Source of the DNA: Mucor racemosus
Lineage: Eukaryota; Mucoromycota; Mucoromycetes; Mucorales; Mucoraceae
Reading direction: 5' to 3'
Assembly: GCA_027405735.1 (NCBI GenBank)
Contig: JAPEHQ010000016.1
Coordinates: forward strand, 1,054,001-1,118,000
Length of the DNA stretch: 64,000 nucleotides
The position numbers were made by a program, and so were the translations under genes. Under the pieces are notes generated by a model. That model worked only from the letters and a program-made list of their open reading frames with translations. It searched no databases and was not told where the DNA came from. Shown here one piece after another: positions 48,690 to 64,000 of this stretch. Position 1 is the stretch's first letter. Every line of letters starts with the position of its first letter.

Positions 48690-49083
48690 CACGATGCTCA
48701 TGTACAAACCAATTTGTGCCCATACGATCAGCTCATTATACTCATGGTCAGATTTTATTATTATGCACACATGGGATTAATAATATTATGCACACGGACA
48801 AAATATATAATTCTGTACATACAAGGTTAGCATTGTGCTTGTGTGCAGTTTCTTTTGTTGTGCCCATGTGCATATTATTATCTTTTTAACCATACTCAGT
48901 GAGCACAACATCTCAGACTATAGTGTGCAGCCCACCTGGGCACAACGAAATCATCTTGTGCTTTGTGCAGCACAGGTCGACCGTTGTGATAAAGGCAATT
49001 AAAGTCGATAAGTTATTTTTCTCGTTTATTAAAAGTTCTGTTGCAGCATTGAGTTTTCAATGTTACGGTACATATAACTCTCA
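48690..49083. mobile_element. Insert between R4 and R3, rich in TGTGC/GCACA words
   Basis: About 395 bp present here but absent at the R3/R4 junction at 16570. At least ten TGTGC or GCACA words occur (for example TTGTGCCCAT, GGGCACAAC, GTGTGCAGCCC). Part of it (48895-48985) matches, inverted, 14636-14720. No clear terminal inverted repeats or target duplication, so the class is unknown. Confidence 0.5.
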
Positions 49084-49815
49084 ATACTGCAGTGGAATTA
49101 CATACTAAAAACGCTTGATAAAATAAAAACAACCTAAATTTCAAGTGTCGCTCATAAAATATGATGCCACTTGAAATGTGAACAACGATAATAAACAAAC
49201 GCTTCAATTGAACACAATAACAAACGCATGCTAAAAATATGAAATACCCTTTTTGAACCATACATGTCGTGTAGATGATAGCACCCTTGATCACGGCGCA
49301 ATCAATTACACAAATGACATATATATCAAAACAGGATTCTATCCAAATCAATAATGATAATAAACAAAGATATCAATTTAGTCAACTACTCATCTATATC
49401 GTAGTTGCACTATCAATATAAATAAGATTCAAGCATATAAAAACTACCCCTTAAAAATCAAGGTTACATAAAATAGATATAACAGAAATAAACAAAAACA
49501 ACCATTTCCCAAAAGGTCGATATTGTCACACTTGACATACAATCCCTTATGGTCAATGCTCTATACAATTTACCCCTTAAAATATCAAATCAATAACAAT
49601 GTACTCAAAACTGGAAGATTACTAAATATACATCCATTCAAGTCTGATGGTATCCAAGTTCTCCAAATCACTATAAATACCCTCATACTTTTCAATTATT
49701 TTAACTCTTCAGAAATCTTTTGTAATAAAAACTTTAGCTGATTATAATTGTATTTCTACTGCTTTTATTTTTATATTTTTTTTATTTTAGTAAATTAACA
49801 TCGTAATTTACTGCA
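49083..49815 (+). repeat. R3 repeat, close copy of 1073-1820
   Basis: Nearly identical to 1077-1815, differing by a few substitutions and short indels. Such identity alongside the diverged third copy implies a recent duplication or conversion. 49816-50690 that follows contains no recognised gene or repeat. Confidence 0.88.
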
Positions 49816-50689
49816 AATACCACAACCAGTAATTTACCACAAAACGGATCGGTACCTGCAATCGAAGAATTTGTGAAAAAGAATAAAAGTTATCCACCAC
49901 GAAGAAAATAAAATGAATATACAAACAGCACAGAAAAACCAAGCATTCTGTTACAACGAAAGAACAAGGCTGATTATAAATTTAGAAATTCTTAAACGTA
50001 TTTGAGATGATATGTTCAACTTTAATTTAAAAACACGTACCAGTAAATACCTATAATTTCTAACAATTGATATTGCAATAAAAATGAAGTAATTTTATAA
50101 AAATGAAAAATAAAAGCGTTGATAAATACAATTATAGCCTTTTCACGGTTTTATTGTGATTAAAAGAAATCTCAAGAAAAAGAATAATATTTTCATAAAG
50201 TATGCTAATATTCATAAGAATTGTAAAATAGTAAATGTTTGTGCGTTGGTGCTTATTTTACAGGTGTTCAATCATAATGTCTTTTATTGACACTCTTTTC
50301 TAAAATATTTGGTTGAGATGTTGACACTTTTGTTTGATATGATAGAATATCATTAGATGGATGTTGGTCTTTCAACATTCCAGTTATAATTTAAAATGCA
50401 ACTGAGCTTATTTTTAAGAGATGCGATTCCTTATCTAGAGTTACTGCAACTGCAATTTTATGAACAGAATTTTTGGAATATATTATTAATGCAAAATGAG
50501 TACAGCTTATCATAGGTATCATGTTGTAGAAGGTTGTATTTTGATCAGGAATACTTCCTTTTACAGGCACCAGCAATATATATAGACTTTCATCGTTATG
50601 CTTATTGGGATCTAATTGGAACTCAGTTCTTATGGAGCGAGATTCAGGTACAAATTGAGATCAGTCATTTGTCTGACATGACAATGGCA

Positions 50690-52140
50690 ACTTTGGTATA
50701 TAAGAGGTGTCATTTCATTCCAGGTATAACTTTTTTAATGCTAATGTTTCAGGCCTTTACAGGTATTTCACTACTAAAAATTAAAAACTTTGAGGCATCA
50801 TACTGTACTTCATATTTCTACAAAAAATTAAACTATACTTCTTACACTTTTAATAATGTAATTTGTTTTAAAGTGCTCTATAAAAAACTAAAATATAAAA
50901 ATTTTTTGAGCACTTTTATTTTTTTTGACCTTTTTGTAGTAGATTTCAAAATATTTGTTAAATTGAACAGCATTTTTTTTTACATTCATGCCACTAGGCT
51001 TGTTAAGCTCTCTCGGACTCAATTTAATTCTTTTCAAAATACTGATTTTTCGTGAAGATATCCTCAAAAATATGTACAGATACCTTCGCTTCTAACTTCA
51101 ATTTTTCCCCTGTATACCCTCATCCCAAATTTTGAATTTTTAAAAAAAATGACGAAAACCTTGTTTTCTCTACGAAAAATGCAGCTAAAAGACTTTTCAA
51201 TAGCTCGATCGATAGATAATGTTTTTGTGCATTAGCTCCATTACTAATATTTTAAATATTTTTATAAAAAAAGATGTATATCTTCAAAAAACCTCCAAAA
51301 TTTCAATTACATTTTACGCAAAATTTAATGTAAAAAATTTGTCTAAATTTTGTTTAAATGGGTGTAGAATTCAACTGTACAAAAATCATTTAATACACTA
51401 GGTCTACTTACTTTGCAGTTTATGAGTTAGTACACGATTTTGTTTTTTGAATCATTTTTGATCGATTTGTACAACAAATCGTTTTTGGAACTCAATTACC
51501 ATAAGCTATAAGCTGCAATGTGAACTATTCACCTTTCTTTAGTACGTTTAGTCTGGTCAAACGGGGTGATACCCTAATTGAGTGTGGTGGTAGTGGTGCA
51601 CACAATGGTCTAGTAGTAAGCCGGATGATTGATAGAGCTCCCAGCCGCTATGTTTTTCCCATATGGTTTTCAACATAGATAGTTTGTTAGGTTACATCTG
51701 TCCAGTTCTAGCAAAATTTGTTTCTGTGTGGTGGTGTGGCTCTTAGGTTTGGTGCTTTTGATCATGACTTCGGTTGAGTGTTCTGTTCCCTTACGTTAAT
51801 CAATACGGTCAAGTGCTGACGTGTCTGACTTTGGTCAGTTCCTTCTGGTGTTTGTCCTTAGTATAGTAGTCTAACCCCCCTCCTGCAATCATTACAATGA
51901 GTAGCCATGCTCTATTTGTCCCTGCCCAGTACACAAATATCGAATTAGTCGTTTTAGGTAGAATAATTCCCCGGTAGCATGTTGATATAATAATAAATTT
52001 AAGCAATAGCCTTCCTTTGCTTCATAAATCAAAAAAAAAAAAAGTGAACTTTTATTTTGATTATCTCGACGAAAAATCAATACTTTTTGTTAAAAAAAAA
52101 ACACAGAATAGCTTTCAGCAAAATCTATCACTCGTATACT
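50690..52140 (+). repeat. RptA diverged copy, interrupted
   Basis: Contains a weakened RptA core (GATTTTTCGTGAAGATATCCTC near 51040) and downstream blocks. It is broken at 51529 by a 514-bp insert and resumes at 52044. Confidence 0.8.
51530..52043 (+). mobile_element. Poly(A)-tailed retroposed insert, SINE-like
   Basis: 514 bp, less AT-rich than its surroundings, ending in 13 A. It is flanked by GTGAACTATT (51520-51529) and GTGAACTTTT (52044-52053), a 10-bp near-perfect target duplication that appears once in uninterrupted RptA copies. The 5' part has TGGTCTAGTAGTAAGCCGG, vaguely like a tRNA A box, but no clear B box. It could be a SINE, a truncated non-LTR element or a retrocopied transcript. 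No protein is encoded that I recognise. Confidence 0.7.
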
Positions 52141-52948
52141 TGTATACAAATAGTTACATATAGTAAAGTCTTTTTTCAGCTGAAATTGCTTGCTATTTCG
52201 TAAATGTATTTTTTTTATCAAATTACTATATCAATGATTTAATTGTTTTTATTTACTTGTACATATTAATTATCAACATTACAGTAGGATAATCCTATTA
52301 AATGCATGTGTACCCATAAAAAAAACGAGAGGCAAATTATCGTATCTGTATGTATGCAAACTATGAGATACAAAAGGCAAGATCTTCACATATAACCAAA
52401 TGTACAGACGAACAGCAGCATCAGACTTGAAAATCTGTCTGAAAAAAGAAAAAAAAGCTAAACCATGAATTATTTTAGATGCATAGTTATTTATCACATT
52501 AGTATGAAACACCTGCAGATGAGCGCCCTCAACTAAAGAGGAAAAAGAACAAGAAGAAGAAGAAGCAGATTACTGCACGATCCCTTTTTTTATCAGGAAT
52601 TAATAATTCGATAATAAAGAATGTTGAAAACACTAAAGACGACAACATATTCTTAAATATGTTGCGAGAATAGAAACTTTAGAATGCTTTTCATCAGGTT
52701 TTTATTTGAAAGAAAGCTGTTTTTTTTCTACATGTTTTGAGAGTATATATGTATATATGTTATGTATAAAAAAGGGTTATATCTAGTAAGATAAGATTGC
52801 GGTTGCTGTTGTTATTGTTGTTGTGGTTGTTGTCAGTATGAGGAATGTACAAGACAACAATGTATTTATGATATTTAAACAAAAATAATACATGGTGTAT
52901 ATAATAGATTTGATGAGCCAGCATCTTTGAAGGTCTTAGGTATATATA
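52141..52948. other. Spacer, no gene
   Basis: AT-rich with purine-rich (AAGAAGAAGAAG near 52550) and GTT-rich simple tracts near 52800-52830. 3' flank of the following minus-strand gene. Confidence 0.5.
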
Positions 52949-53429
52949 TTACTCAAAGTCCCAGCTAATTTGACATACACCAAGATCTAGACTACCACAA
53001 ACCTTTTTGAACACTAATTGATAATATGTCAATAATATGAATGAAAGGATACTGGAAAAAATGATACTTACAGGCAGAAGACATGTCTAAACATCCATGA
53101 TCACATCCGGGACAAGTATCTACAATTCTAGCCTGAACAGATTTACCAGTTTTACCAACGATTTTAATGTTCTTATTACAATATGGGTTTTTGTTTGGAT
53201 TAGCACCGTTTTTCATCTGGCCATGATTGACAGCTACAACCAAATCATCGTTACTATTGGTTTCACCACAAGAACCGACACCAGCAGCAACATCGTAATA
53301 AGTCCCTGTACCAAGAATGGATAGTAACTTTTTGGCAGTTTTTGCGAGATTCAATGGACGACATTCTAAAGGTTGAATAACACAAAAGATAGATAATATC
53401 AAGCAAATAAAAAATAAAGATTTATTCAT
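52949..53429 (-). CDS. Secreted double-psi beta-barrel (expansin/barwin-like) protein
   Basis: Complement of 53072-53429 and 52949-53013, giving 140 residues. A signal peptide is evident (SLFFICLILSIFCVIQPLEC, residues 4-23). The remainder is a DPBB fold: GTYYDVAAGVGSCGETNS, DDLVVAVNHGQM, NPYCNKNIKI, VQARIVDTCPGC with the conserved DTCPGC, and CLDMSSALFKK completed by splicing, ending near ISWDFE. Fungal members are small secreted or wall-associated proteins and lack the C-terminal carbohydrate domain of full expansins, as here. The function of this protein is not known. A TATA-like TATATATAG lies about 60 bp upstream of the start. Confidence 0.93.
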
Positions 53430-53488
53430 TGCGCAAAAAGATGTTTGAATAAGAAGAAAAAGAAGAATAAATCAAGTAAAATTCTACT

Positions 53489-53497
53489 CTATATATA
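53489..53497 (-). promoter_or_regulatory. TATA-like box of the DPBB gene
   Basis: TATATATAG on the minus strand, 60 bp upstream of the ATG at 53429, in a region otherwise of A/T and CTT tracts. A second TA tract lies at about 53524-53540. Confidence 0.55.
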
Positions 53498-53499
53498 CT

Positions 53500-54252
53500 A
53501 ACAACTCCTTGAAAATAGATTACATATATATATATATATTATTTAGCAACATAATAGTAAAATAGCTCATGTCGTCTATTGATTTGCTTTGCATTTTAGC
53601 ACCCCCTATATATAAAATACAATATCTCCTTTGTATATATAAATCAAATCTTTCCCCTTGAATTTTGATTTTTATGATTTTTTTTACCTTTTAATAACTG
53701 GTAATCCGAAATTGAGTGGCGTTATGTATTGAGATGTTGAGATCACCACTACATTATCATCATACAGGGAGAGGCTCATTACACAAAAAATAAGCTCCAA
53801 TCAACATCTTTTTGACCTCCTAAAAGCTTTCCACTATTGAGTACATTATCATACTACAGGAAGACAGAGATGCCAGAGTCATAGACATCTATTTTTATCC
53901 GTCAAAAAGAAACATCCAAACATTACTAACTTTAATTACATGCATACCTTTCAAGCAAAATGCCAGAGTGTGTAACATTCTTTTTATATTATGATTTTCA
54001 TTTCATTCAAACATTTCATTTTATCATTTTATTGTATAGAAATTTGTATATAAAAAAGGAGAAATTTGACTATCGAATTTAGGAAAAAATATCCAAAACA
54101 TTCCATTTTTGTCGCAAAAAAAAAGAAAAAAAAAAAAAAGAATAAAGAAAAAAAGAAACCCAAGTATTACACACATATCTTTCAATGACGAAGCAGTATA
54201 TAATTCAGTAATGTTTATAATTTGACCAAAGCTTATTGTATAAAACACAGAT
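53500..54252. other. Spacer between DPBB promoter and MED15 3' end
   Basis: AT-rich, with purine-rich A/G runs near 54117-54155. A frame on the minus strand (54024-54248) is hydrophobic low complexity, most likely 3' UTR. Confidence 0.5.
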
Positions 54253-58625
<4,373 letters not shown>

Positions 58626-58994
58626 ATTCAATAAATCAGCACTTTTTGTATTTATTCTCGATATGCTTAATCAAAGAAATAACGGTAATTATCACTTTGT
58701 CTTGATATACAACTAAAAAAGATAAAAAGGAGGCAAGTTGAATAGTGTTCAAGTGAGTATTGCAATGTGAAAAGGTTCTTTTTCCTTTCTACGGAGTTCC
58801 AACGCCCTGCTGTTGCCGGTGACCGTGAAGAAGAAGAGCACAAACCAAACCAGCTACTTTTGTAATTCAAAAAATGCCATTAGAAGGCTAATACTTCGAA
58901 GAACCTGCTCAAACTTTGTCTCATTGCTTTATCTCTCAATTATCATATAAAAAAACTCTTTAAAAAAACGATATTTAAAATTTTATTTTATTAA
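58626..58994. promoter_or_regulatory. MED15 upstream region / asparaginase 3' end
   Basis: 369 bp. The MED15 promoter reads leftwards and contains a short GC-richer island (CTGTTGCCGGTGACCGTGAAG near 58809-58829). No ORF with support. Confidence 0.45.
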
Positions 58995-61496
58995 TTATAA
59001 TAGTCTAGCAACAAGCAAAGATCTCATCTCTTCAATTGCATCAAGAGAGACTCTTTTATCTATATTTTCTCTCTCCAACTTCTTTTTAAATAGTTCTAGT
59101 TTATCCAAAATGGTCATTCCCCATTTATCTGATGCTTTGAGCTCAATTCCCGGTTGATTTAACAATGTTTTAAACATGGAAACACGACCAACGCAAGCAG
59201 CAATATCTAAACCTCGACGGCCCTCAACAGGATCTGCCCAATTGACATTGAAACCTGCTTCAAGAGCAACCTGGATCCACTTGACGTTATTATTTTTGAT
59301 TGCTTTAAACCAGTGATGTCCCATATCATTCTTTTCGCTTTCGGCTAAATGAGCTCCAGCTTCTCGTAGAATTCTAACAACTTCTGCTCGTTTTTCTACA
59401 ACGGCATCAAATAAAGGTGTATGACCAGATCTATCACGAACATGAATAGCAGCACCATGTAATAATAAATATTCAACAATTTTAAGATGGCCTTCTCTAC
59501 AGGCAACATGAAGTGGTACACGACCATCATAATCTACGCAATTCAAGTTGATCAATTCTCCCATACTTTCCACCAACAAACTCAACCCTTCTAAATCATT
59601 GGAACCTGCAGCAGAGCAAAGCAAAACAGGGCCCAAAGCTTTTTGAGCAAGCATTTCTTCTTCAACTGACATGGTTAAATCAGTTTCACCTTGATCATTT
59701 ACTTCTGATTCGATTTTCTCATCTAATATTTCACCACTTCTTTCCAATTCTTGCTTTGCTGCAAACTTTCCTCTAGCAGAAAATTTCATCAAAATATTAA
59801 CTAAAAGACTAGTACGGTTATTTGAAGCACTGAAACGTTGATAGGGAGCACGAACAGTTAATTCACCACGCAAATTACGGGTCATCATCTTGCGTACATG
59901 ATCTGGATTGTTGGGTGTTTTACCAAGCAAATAAGCTAATTTAGTAAGAGCACATTCAGGTGTCATGTCTGCACCAGGAACCACACCAATTGCAGAAAGT
60001 TGTTTGCCTGTAGCATAAGCATCTGTGACAAGACCCTTACGACATTGGGTACAATTTACAATAACTACGCCACGATCACTTGCTTCTTTCAATGCTGATA
60101 ATAATGCAGGACGAGCGGGTGCATTACCAGCCCCAAATGTTTCGAGGACCACACCTTGAAGAGGAGGAGCCAAGAAAGCTCTTATAGTTGTATCATTAAT
60201 ACCGGGAAATAATCTCAGGGAACCGACATTTGGGTTCAATTTTTGACACACGTTGAATTTAGCAATGTGTGTAGGACGAAGAACGAGTGGCCATTTAACA
60301 TCTAATCTTTTGGGGTTAACCTTGTGAAATTTGCGGGATTTTTTTTTTACTAAAAGCCTTACCAATATTAATACCAACATCTACAAGAGATGGGATATTT
60401 GGAGAATCAAATGCTTCAAAATCTACAGCACTGATTTTACTAGTTCTATTACCACGATATAACTTCTTTCCAAAATAAAGAGTTACTTCTGGAATAACAA
60501 AATGCCCTGCAACAGTAAGAGCACCCAAAAGATTTTCTACGGCATCATTTCTTACTTCTGTAAGAGGAACCTGGGAACCTGTAATAATTACGGTTTTACC
60601 CAGTTCTTCCAACATGAAACTCAATGCACTTGCAGTATATGCCATTGTATCTGTACCATGCAATACGATAAATGCATCATACAATTGATAGTTTTCTTTA
60701 ATGTCTCCTGCAATTCTTACCCAATCTAAACTTTCCCCACTTTCGCCGTTAATATTTGGATTAATGGGCCAAGATAATCTATTTTTTTTTTTCATACCTG
60801 ACATTGTAATGTCGCACGAATCTAAAAGAGGTGCATATTCAAGAATAGAATATCTAAAATATCGTGAGAATTATATCTTTTTACATTGAACAGAGAAACT
60901 CACCTAATTCTTTTGCCAAATAAACTAACGGGTGTAATAAGACTTGGCAATTGAAATGTCTTTGATTGTCCCTTTTGAGGTCCATCTTGTTCAATAGCTT
61001 TTACTGTATTGGTAATTGTACCAAATTCTTTGGGATTGGCTTTATCAGAAATGTTTAAACTGTCAAGACTATCATGCGATGAAGTACGAGAAAGTGATGG
61101 ATGCTCTGATCCATTAGAAGGATCATGAAATCGGCGAACTTTGGATAATGATTCGGCAAAATAATTTGGTAACTATGGATACAAAAGCTCAACATCAGAT
61201 TATCATTACCATAGCAACAATAATAAACTTACGGGGATATAACCATGCTCGGGTGTATGTTTCATACCAATAGTACCTCCAGTATAGATGATAAGAACTC
61301 TAGATACAGCTATAATAAATTATGATTAAATGATTTACATTCAAATCGAGAAATATACAATTTTACCAGGTGCAAGCATATCGTTACGATCAACTCCTAA
61401 TTGATGACCAACTGCAGCATTGTCATAAACTAAACTGTCATTTGTTCTAACAGGTGTAGATAATGGTGGCGTAGATACGCGACTGGTAGGATGCAT
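58995..61496 (-). CDS. Cytosolic-type L-asparaginase with ankyrin repeats
   Basis: Complement of exons 61367-61496, 61233-61309, 60904-61172, 60798-60853, 60363-60725 and 58995-60301, giving 664 residues. The asparaginase domain has both catalytic threonine motifs: IYTGGTIGM (near residue 55) and HGTDTMAYTAS. TGSQVPL, RGNRTSKI, VVLETFGAGN and VNCTQCRKG are also present. The C-terminal 250 residues carry ankyrin repeats (DGRVPLHVACREGHLKIVEY, RSGHTPLFDAVVEKR). This is the ASPG/60-kDa-lysophospholipase architecture; it hydrolyses asparagine to aspartate and ammonia. A Ser-rich insert (about residues 80-130) separates the first motif from the core. Splicing at 60726-60797 and 60302-60362 restores ITMSDWVRIAGD and INIDVKWPLV, which fit the family better than read-through. 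Confidence 0.93.
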
Positions 61497-62439
61497 TTAT
61501 GTTATATAGAGGGGGACAAAGGTAAAAAGAAAATTACTGATGAAAAAATTTATTTAAAACTGCTTTGAAATGTCAGATGTCTGATGCTTCAATATCCGCG
61601 GACTTGTATCAGGTCAAAAGATTTTAGATTTCATCTAAATCAACAATAAGGGCCATTTTCCAATAGAATTATTGCTGTATTTTAAAGAAACGAAGCGTAT
61701 TTCGAAATTATTTGACATAAATTTCTCGACTTTCCTGTGTAATTTCGGTCGTTATGCAGTAGAGTTTCAAATGAGTTTGTAATACGCTGTGGAAAGTTGA
61801 ATATATCCGATCAGACGCTTTGGCGAGTTGTATCTGCTATAAATACTTAATTACGTAAATCAAATACGAAACAGAGATGAATATTAACAAAACTTCGGCT
61901 TGAAAACCTTTATTTGTGAGCTAGGCTTGGTAAAGGAAATGTCATTAGGTCTACTTGCTAATGATAATGTTAATGTATCAAAATGATAAATCGCATACAG
62001 ACGACATGAAATGGACGGGGTATTGCAAGTACTAGAGTAACCTATGTTGCTACAATGTGCTGTTATTAAGCCTTTATCATTGGATTTGATCCTTTACGGA
62101 ACATCTTTTAATAAAAAATAACTTTCTGTATATATATATATATATATATATATTTCACTGTAGAAGCTAAACAAATGCACTCCATAACCATTAATTGCTT
62201 TTCTTCTGAATTTATTAATAAAAAAAATAATATACTGTATTCACTTTACAAAATTTCATCTAGTTTGATTAAAGCTACTCTCTATATATGATAAACTTAA
62301 TTAACTTGCTCTGATATCTTCAGAAAAGGTTACACCCCATATATTAATATGGATTTTGTGTTTTTTGGTAGGTGTCTGGTGGAGCAAAATTTGAATTGTC
62401 AAAAAATTGAATTTTCAGTTTTCAATCTTCAAAATCAGG
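61497..62439. other. Promoter side of asparaginase and AT-rich spacer
   Basis: No gene. A (TA)12 run at about 62129-62152. The leader of the asparaginase gene reads leftwards from 61497 and includes a CTTTGTCCCCC stretch. Confidence 0.5.
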
Positions 62440-63870
62440 GCATCCCCTCTTTTCTATAACTAATCTCATACTAAGCATTTTTTAGGATATACCTTAGGCA
62501 CTAATAAATAGATATTAATTGGTCGCATTATGCCACCTATTCCTGAATTTATGTTATATCTGATGAAAGACTCAAAAACACGTAAAATCCACTGCTTTTT
62601 CCTTGAAAACTGGGTCTCTCTTTTCATCCCTGCCCAACTTTTTTTCCCACTAAATAACATCAAGAAAAAATTATATTCCAGTGCACCTGAGATGTTCAGC
62701 TTTAATTTAAAAACAAGTATCCGGAAATATCCTATTTTTTGCAGTTGATATTAATTTTTCAGTGCTAAGGTTTCAGATTTTTTACGCGTATTTCACTGCT
62801 AAAACTAAAACTTTAATGCTTCATATCTCTACAAAAAATTAAGCTATACTAACACTTTTTAATAATAAAAGTTACTTGTTTTAACGTGCTCTATAACATA
62901 TTTTAGTATAAAAAAATTCTGAGCACTTTTATTTTTTTTTTCATTTTTTTGGCATTTCTATAGTAGGTTTCAAAATATTGGTTAAATTGAGCAACATTTT
63001 TTTTACATTAATGTCATCTAGCTCGTTGAGCTCTCTCGGACCCAATTTAGAGTTTTTCAAAATATTGATTTTTCGTGGAGATATCCTCAAAAATGTGTAC
63101 AAAAAGGTACCTCCATTTCTAGCCTCCATTTTTCCCTTATATACCCTCATCCTAAATTCTGAATCTGAAAAAATTTAAACAAAAAACTTGTTTTCTCTAC
63201 GAAAAATGAAGCTAGAGGATTTTACAATAGCTCGATCGATAGATAATGTTTTTACGCATTATTTCAATTAGTTATATTTTAAATATGTTTATAAAAAGTA
63301 ATCTGTATCTTCAAAAAACCTCTAAAATTTCAATTGCATTTTACGCAAAATTTAATGTGAAATGTTTTTTTGATTTTTGTTTATCTGCATGCAAAATTCA
63401 AAACTGTACAAAATCTATTTAATACGCTAGGTCGACTTACTTTGCAGCTCATGAGCCATTAAACGATTTTGTTTTTTTGAATCATTTTTCATTGATTTCA
63501 ACAAATAAATTTTGGAACCCCGTGATGATAGGTTTTAAGCTGTGATAAAAAATATTATTTTGATTATCTCGACAAAAAATCAATATTTTTTGCTAAAACA
63601 AAAAATGCACAGTAGCAATCAATTAGACCTATCTTGTGAATACAGAAATTAAGCCCTGGATAATGAGTTTTAAGTTTTAAAAAATAATAAACTATTATTT
63701 ACAACTGCAGATAGAAAACAAAGAAAAAATCCCATCCTTGTGAATATTGATCCAATTAATCTCCAATTATACATGATGGTAGATTTAAATATATCCTGCA
63801 TAAAAATTTATATTTCTACTTTTTACAAATCACTGTGAATTGAGAAAACCATCCGCAAAACATGATATTT
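62440..63870 (+). repeat. RptA dispersed repeat, long copy
   Basis: Co-linear with 10640-12130. It contains the core at about 63066-63084, the CTCGACAAAAAATCAATA block near 63567 and the recurrent minus-strand peptide frame (62941-63150). Confidence 0.85.
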
Positions 63871-63904
63871 CTGTCCAATAAAGCCACCTGTTGTGTCGTA
63901 TAAT

Positions 63905-64000
63905 TTTATGTTTGATAAATAATACTTACAAAAAAATAAAATTAAAAGAGAATGAGTAATGAATCAGTTCTGCACCTGTATTATAATAATAAAACAAGAT
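63905..64000 (+). repeat. Short repeat truncated by window end
   Basis: TTTGATAAATAATACTT through AAAACAAGAT matches 17251-17345. It continues beyond the window. Confidence 0.6.

Noticed and set aside
48690..49083. MITE with terminal inverted repeats
   Set aside because: I compared both ends and found no inverted repeat or clear target duplication, so only a neutral insert is reported.
50534..51055. 173-residue frame on the plus strand
   Set aside because: Runs from unrecognised DNA into the middle of RptA; no domain, and the RptA part is out of register with frames in other copies.
60302..60362. Thirteen-base intron or read-through giving VKKKSRKFHKVNPKRL in the asparaginase
   Set aside because: A 13-nt intron is implausible; the 61-nt intron ending GATTAG gives INIDVKWPLV, which fits the family.

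Overview
The window looks like nuclear DNA of an AT-rich, early-diverging fungus, most likely Mucoromycota and probably Mucorales-like. The reasons are many short spliceosomal introns (about 40-75 nt, GTAAGT-like donors, TAG/CAG acceptors), conserved fungal housekeeping genes, glutamine-rich regulators, and gene clusters separated by AT-rich repeat islands. I cannot name the species from sequence alone.

There are ten protein-coding genes whose exons I could join into complete reading frames, and one tRNA. From left to right: ABCE1/RLI1 (-) diverging from a SEC20-type SNARE (+), then 5-aminolevulinate synthase (+) and a Pex30-type dysferlin-domain protein (+), at 3.1-10.4 kb. A KIN1/2-type kinase (-) and an HSPA12-like Hsp70 (-) lie at 23.6-30.1 kb. 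A Munc13-like C2/MUN protein (+) and a peroxisomal-type adenine nucleotide carrier (-) converge at 36.5-42.8 kb, followed by tRNA-Lys(CTT) (-). A secreted double-psi beta-barrel protein, Mediator subunit 15 and an ankyrin-type asparaginase (all -) lie at 52.9-61.5 kb. The genes are mostly unrelated housekeeping functions: heme, ribosome recycling, secretion, peroxisome, polarity and transcription. There is no operon-like logic.

The rest (about 0-3, 10.5-23.5, 30-36.4, 43.2-52.9 and 61.5-64 kb) is a repeat mosaic. I distinguish RptA (dispersed, at least six large copies), R1-R5 (blocks present at 0-2, 14.4-19.6 and inverted at 45.5-49.8 kb) and R6 (20.0-22.8 and inverted at 43.7-44.7 kb). R2 carries a fragment that looks like the 3' end of a dynein intermediate-chain (WD40) gene.

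The mosaic contains its own stratigraphy. A decayed Tc1/mariner element sits inside a solo LTR (TSD GCGTA), which sits inside R6. A second solo LTR (TSD ACAAA) sits inside R1. A poly(A)-tailed retroposed segment with a target duplication sits inside RptA. For each event a paralogous unoccupied site exists in this same window. The most striking structure is a palindrome at 31.7-35.3 kb: 1.6-kb near-identical inverted arms around a 348-bp loop. Its identity stops abruptly on both sides while diverged RptA homology continues outward, which suggests arm homogenisation, a very young inversion event or an assembly fold-back.
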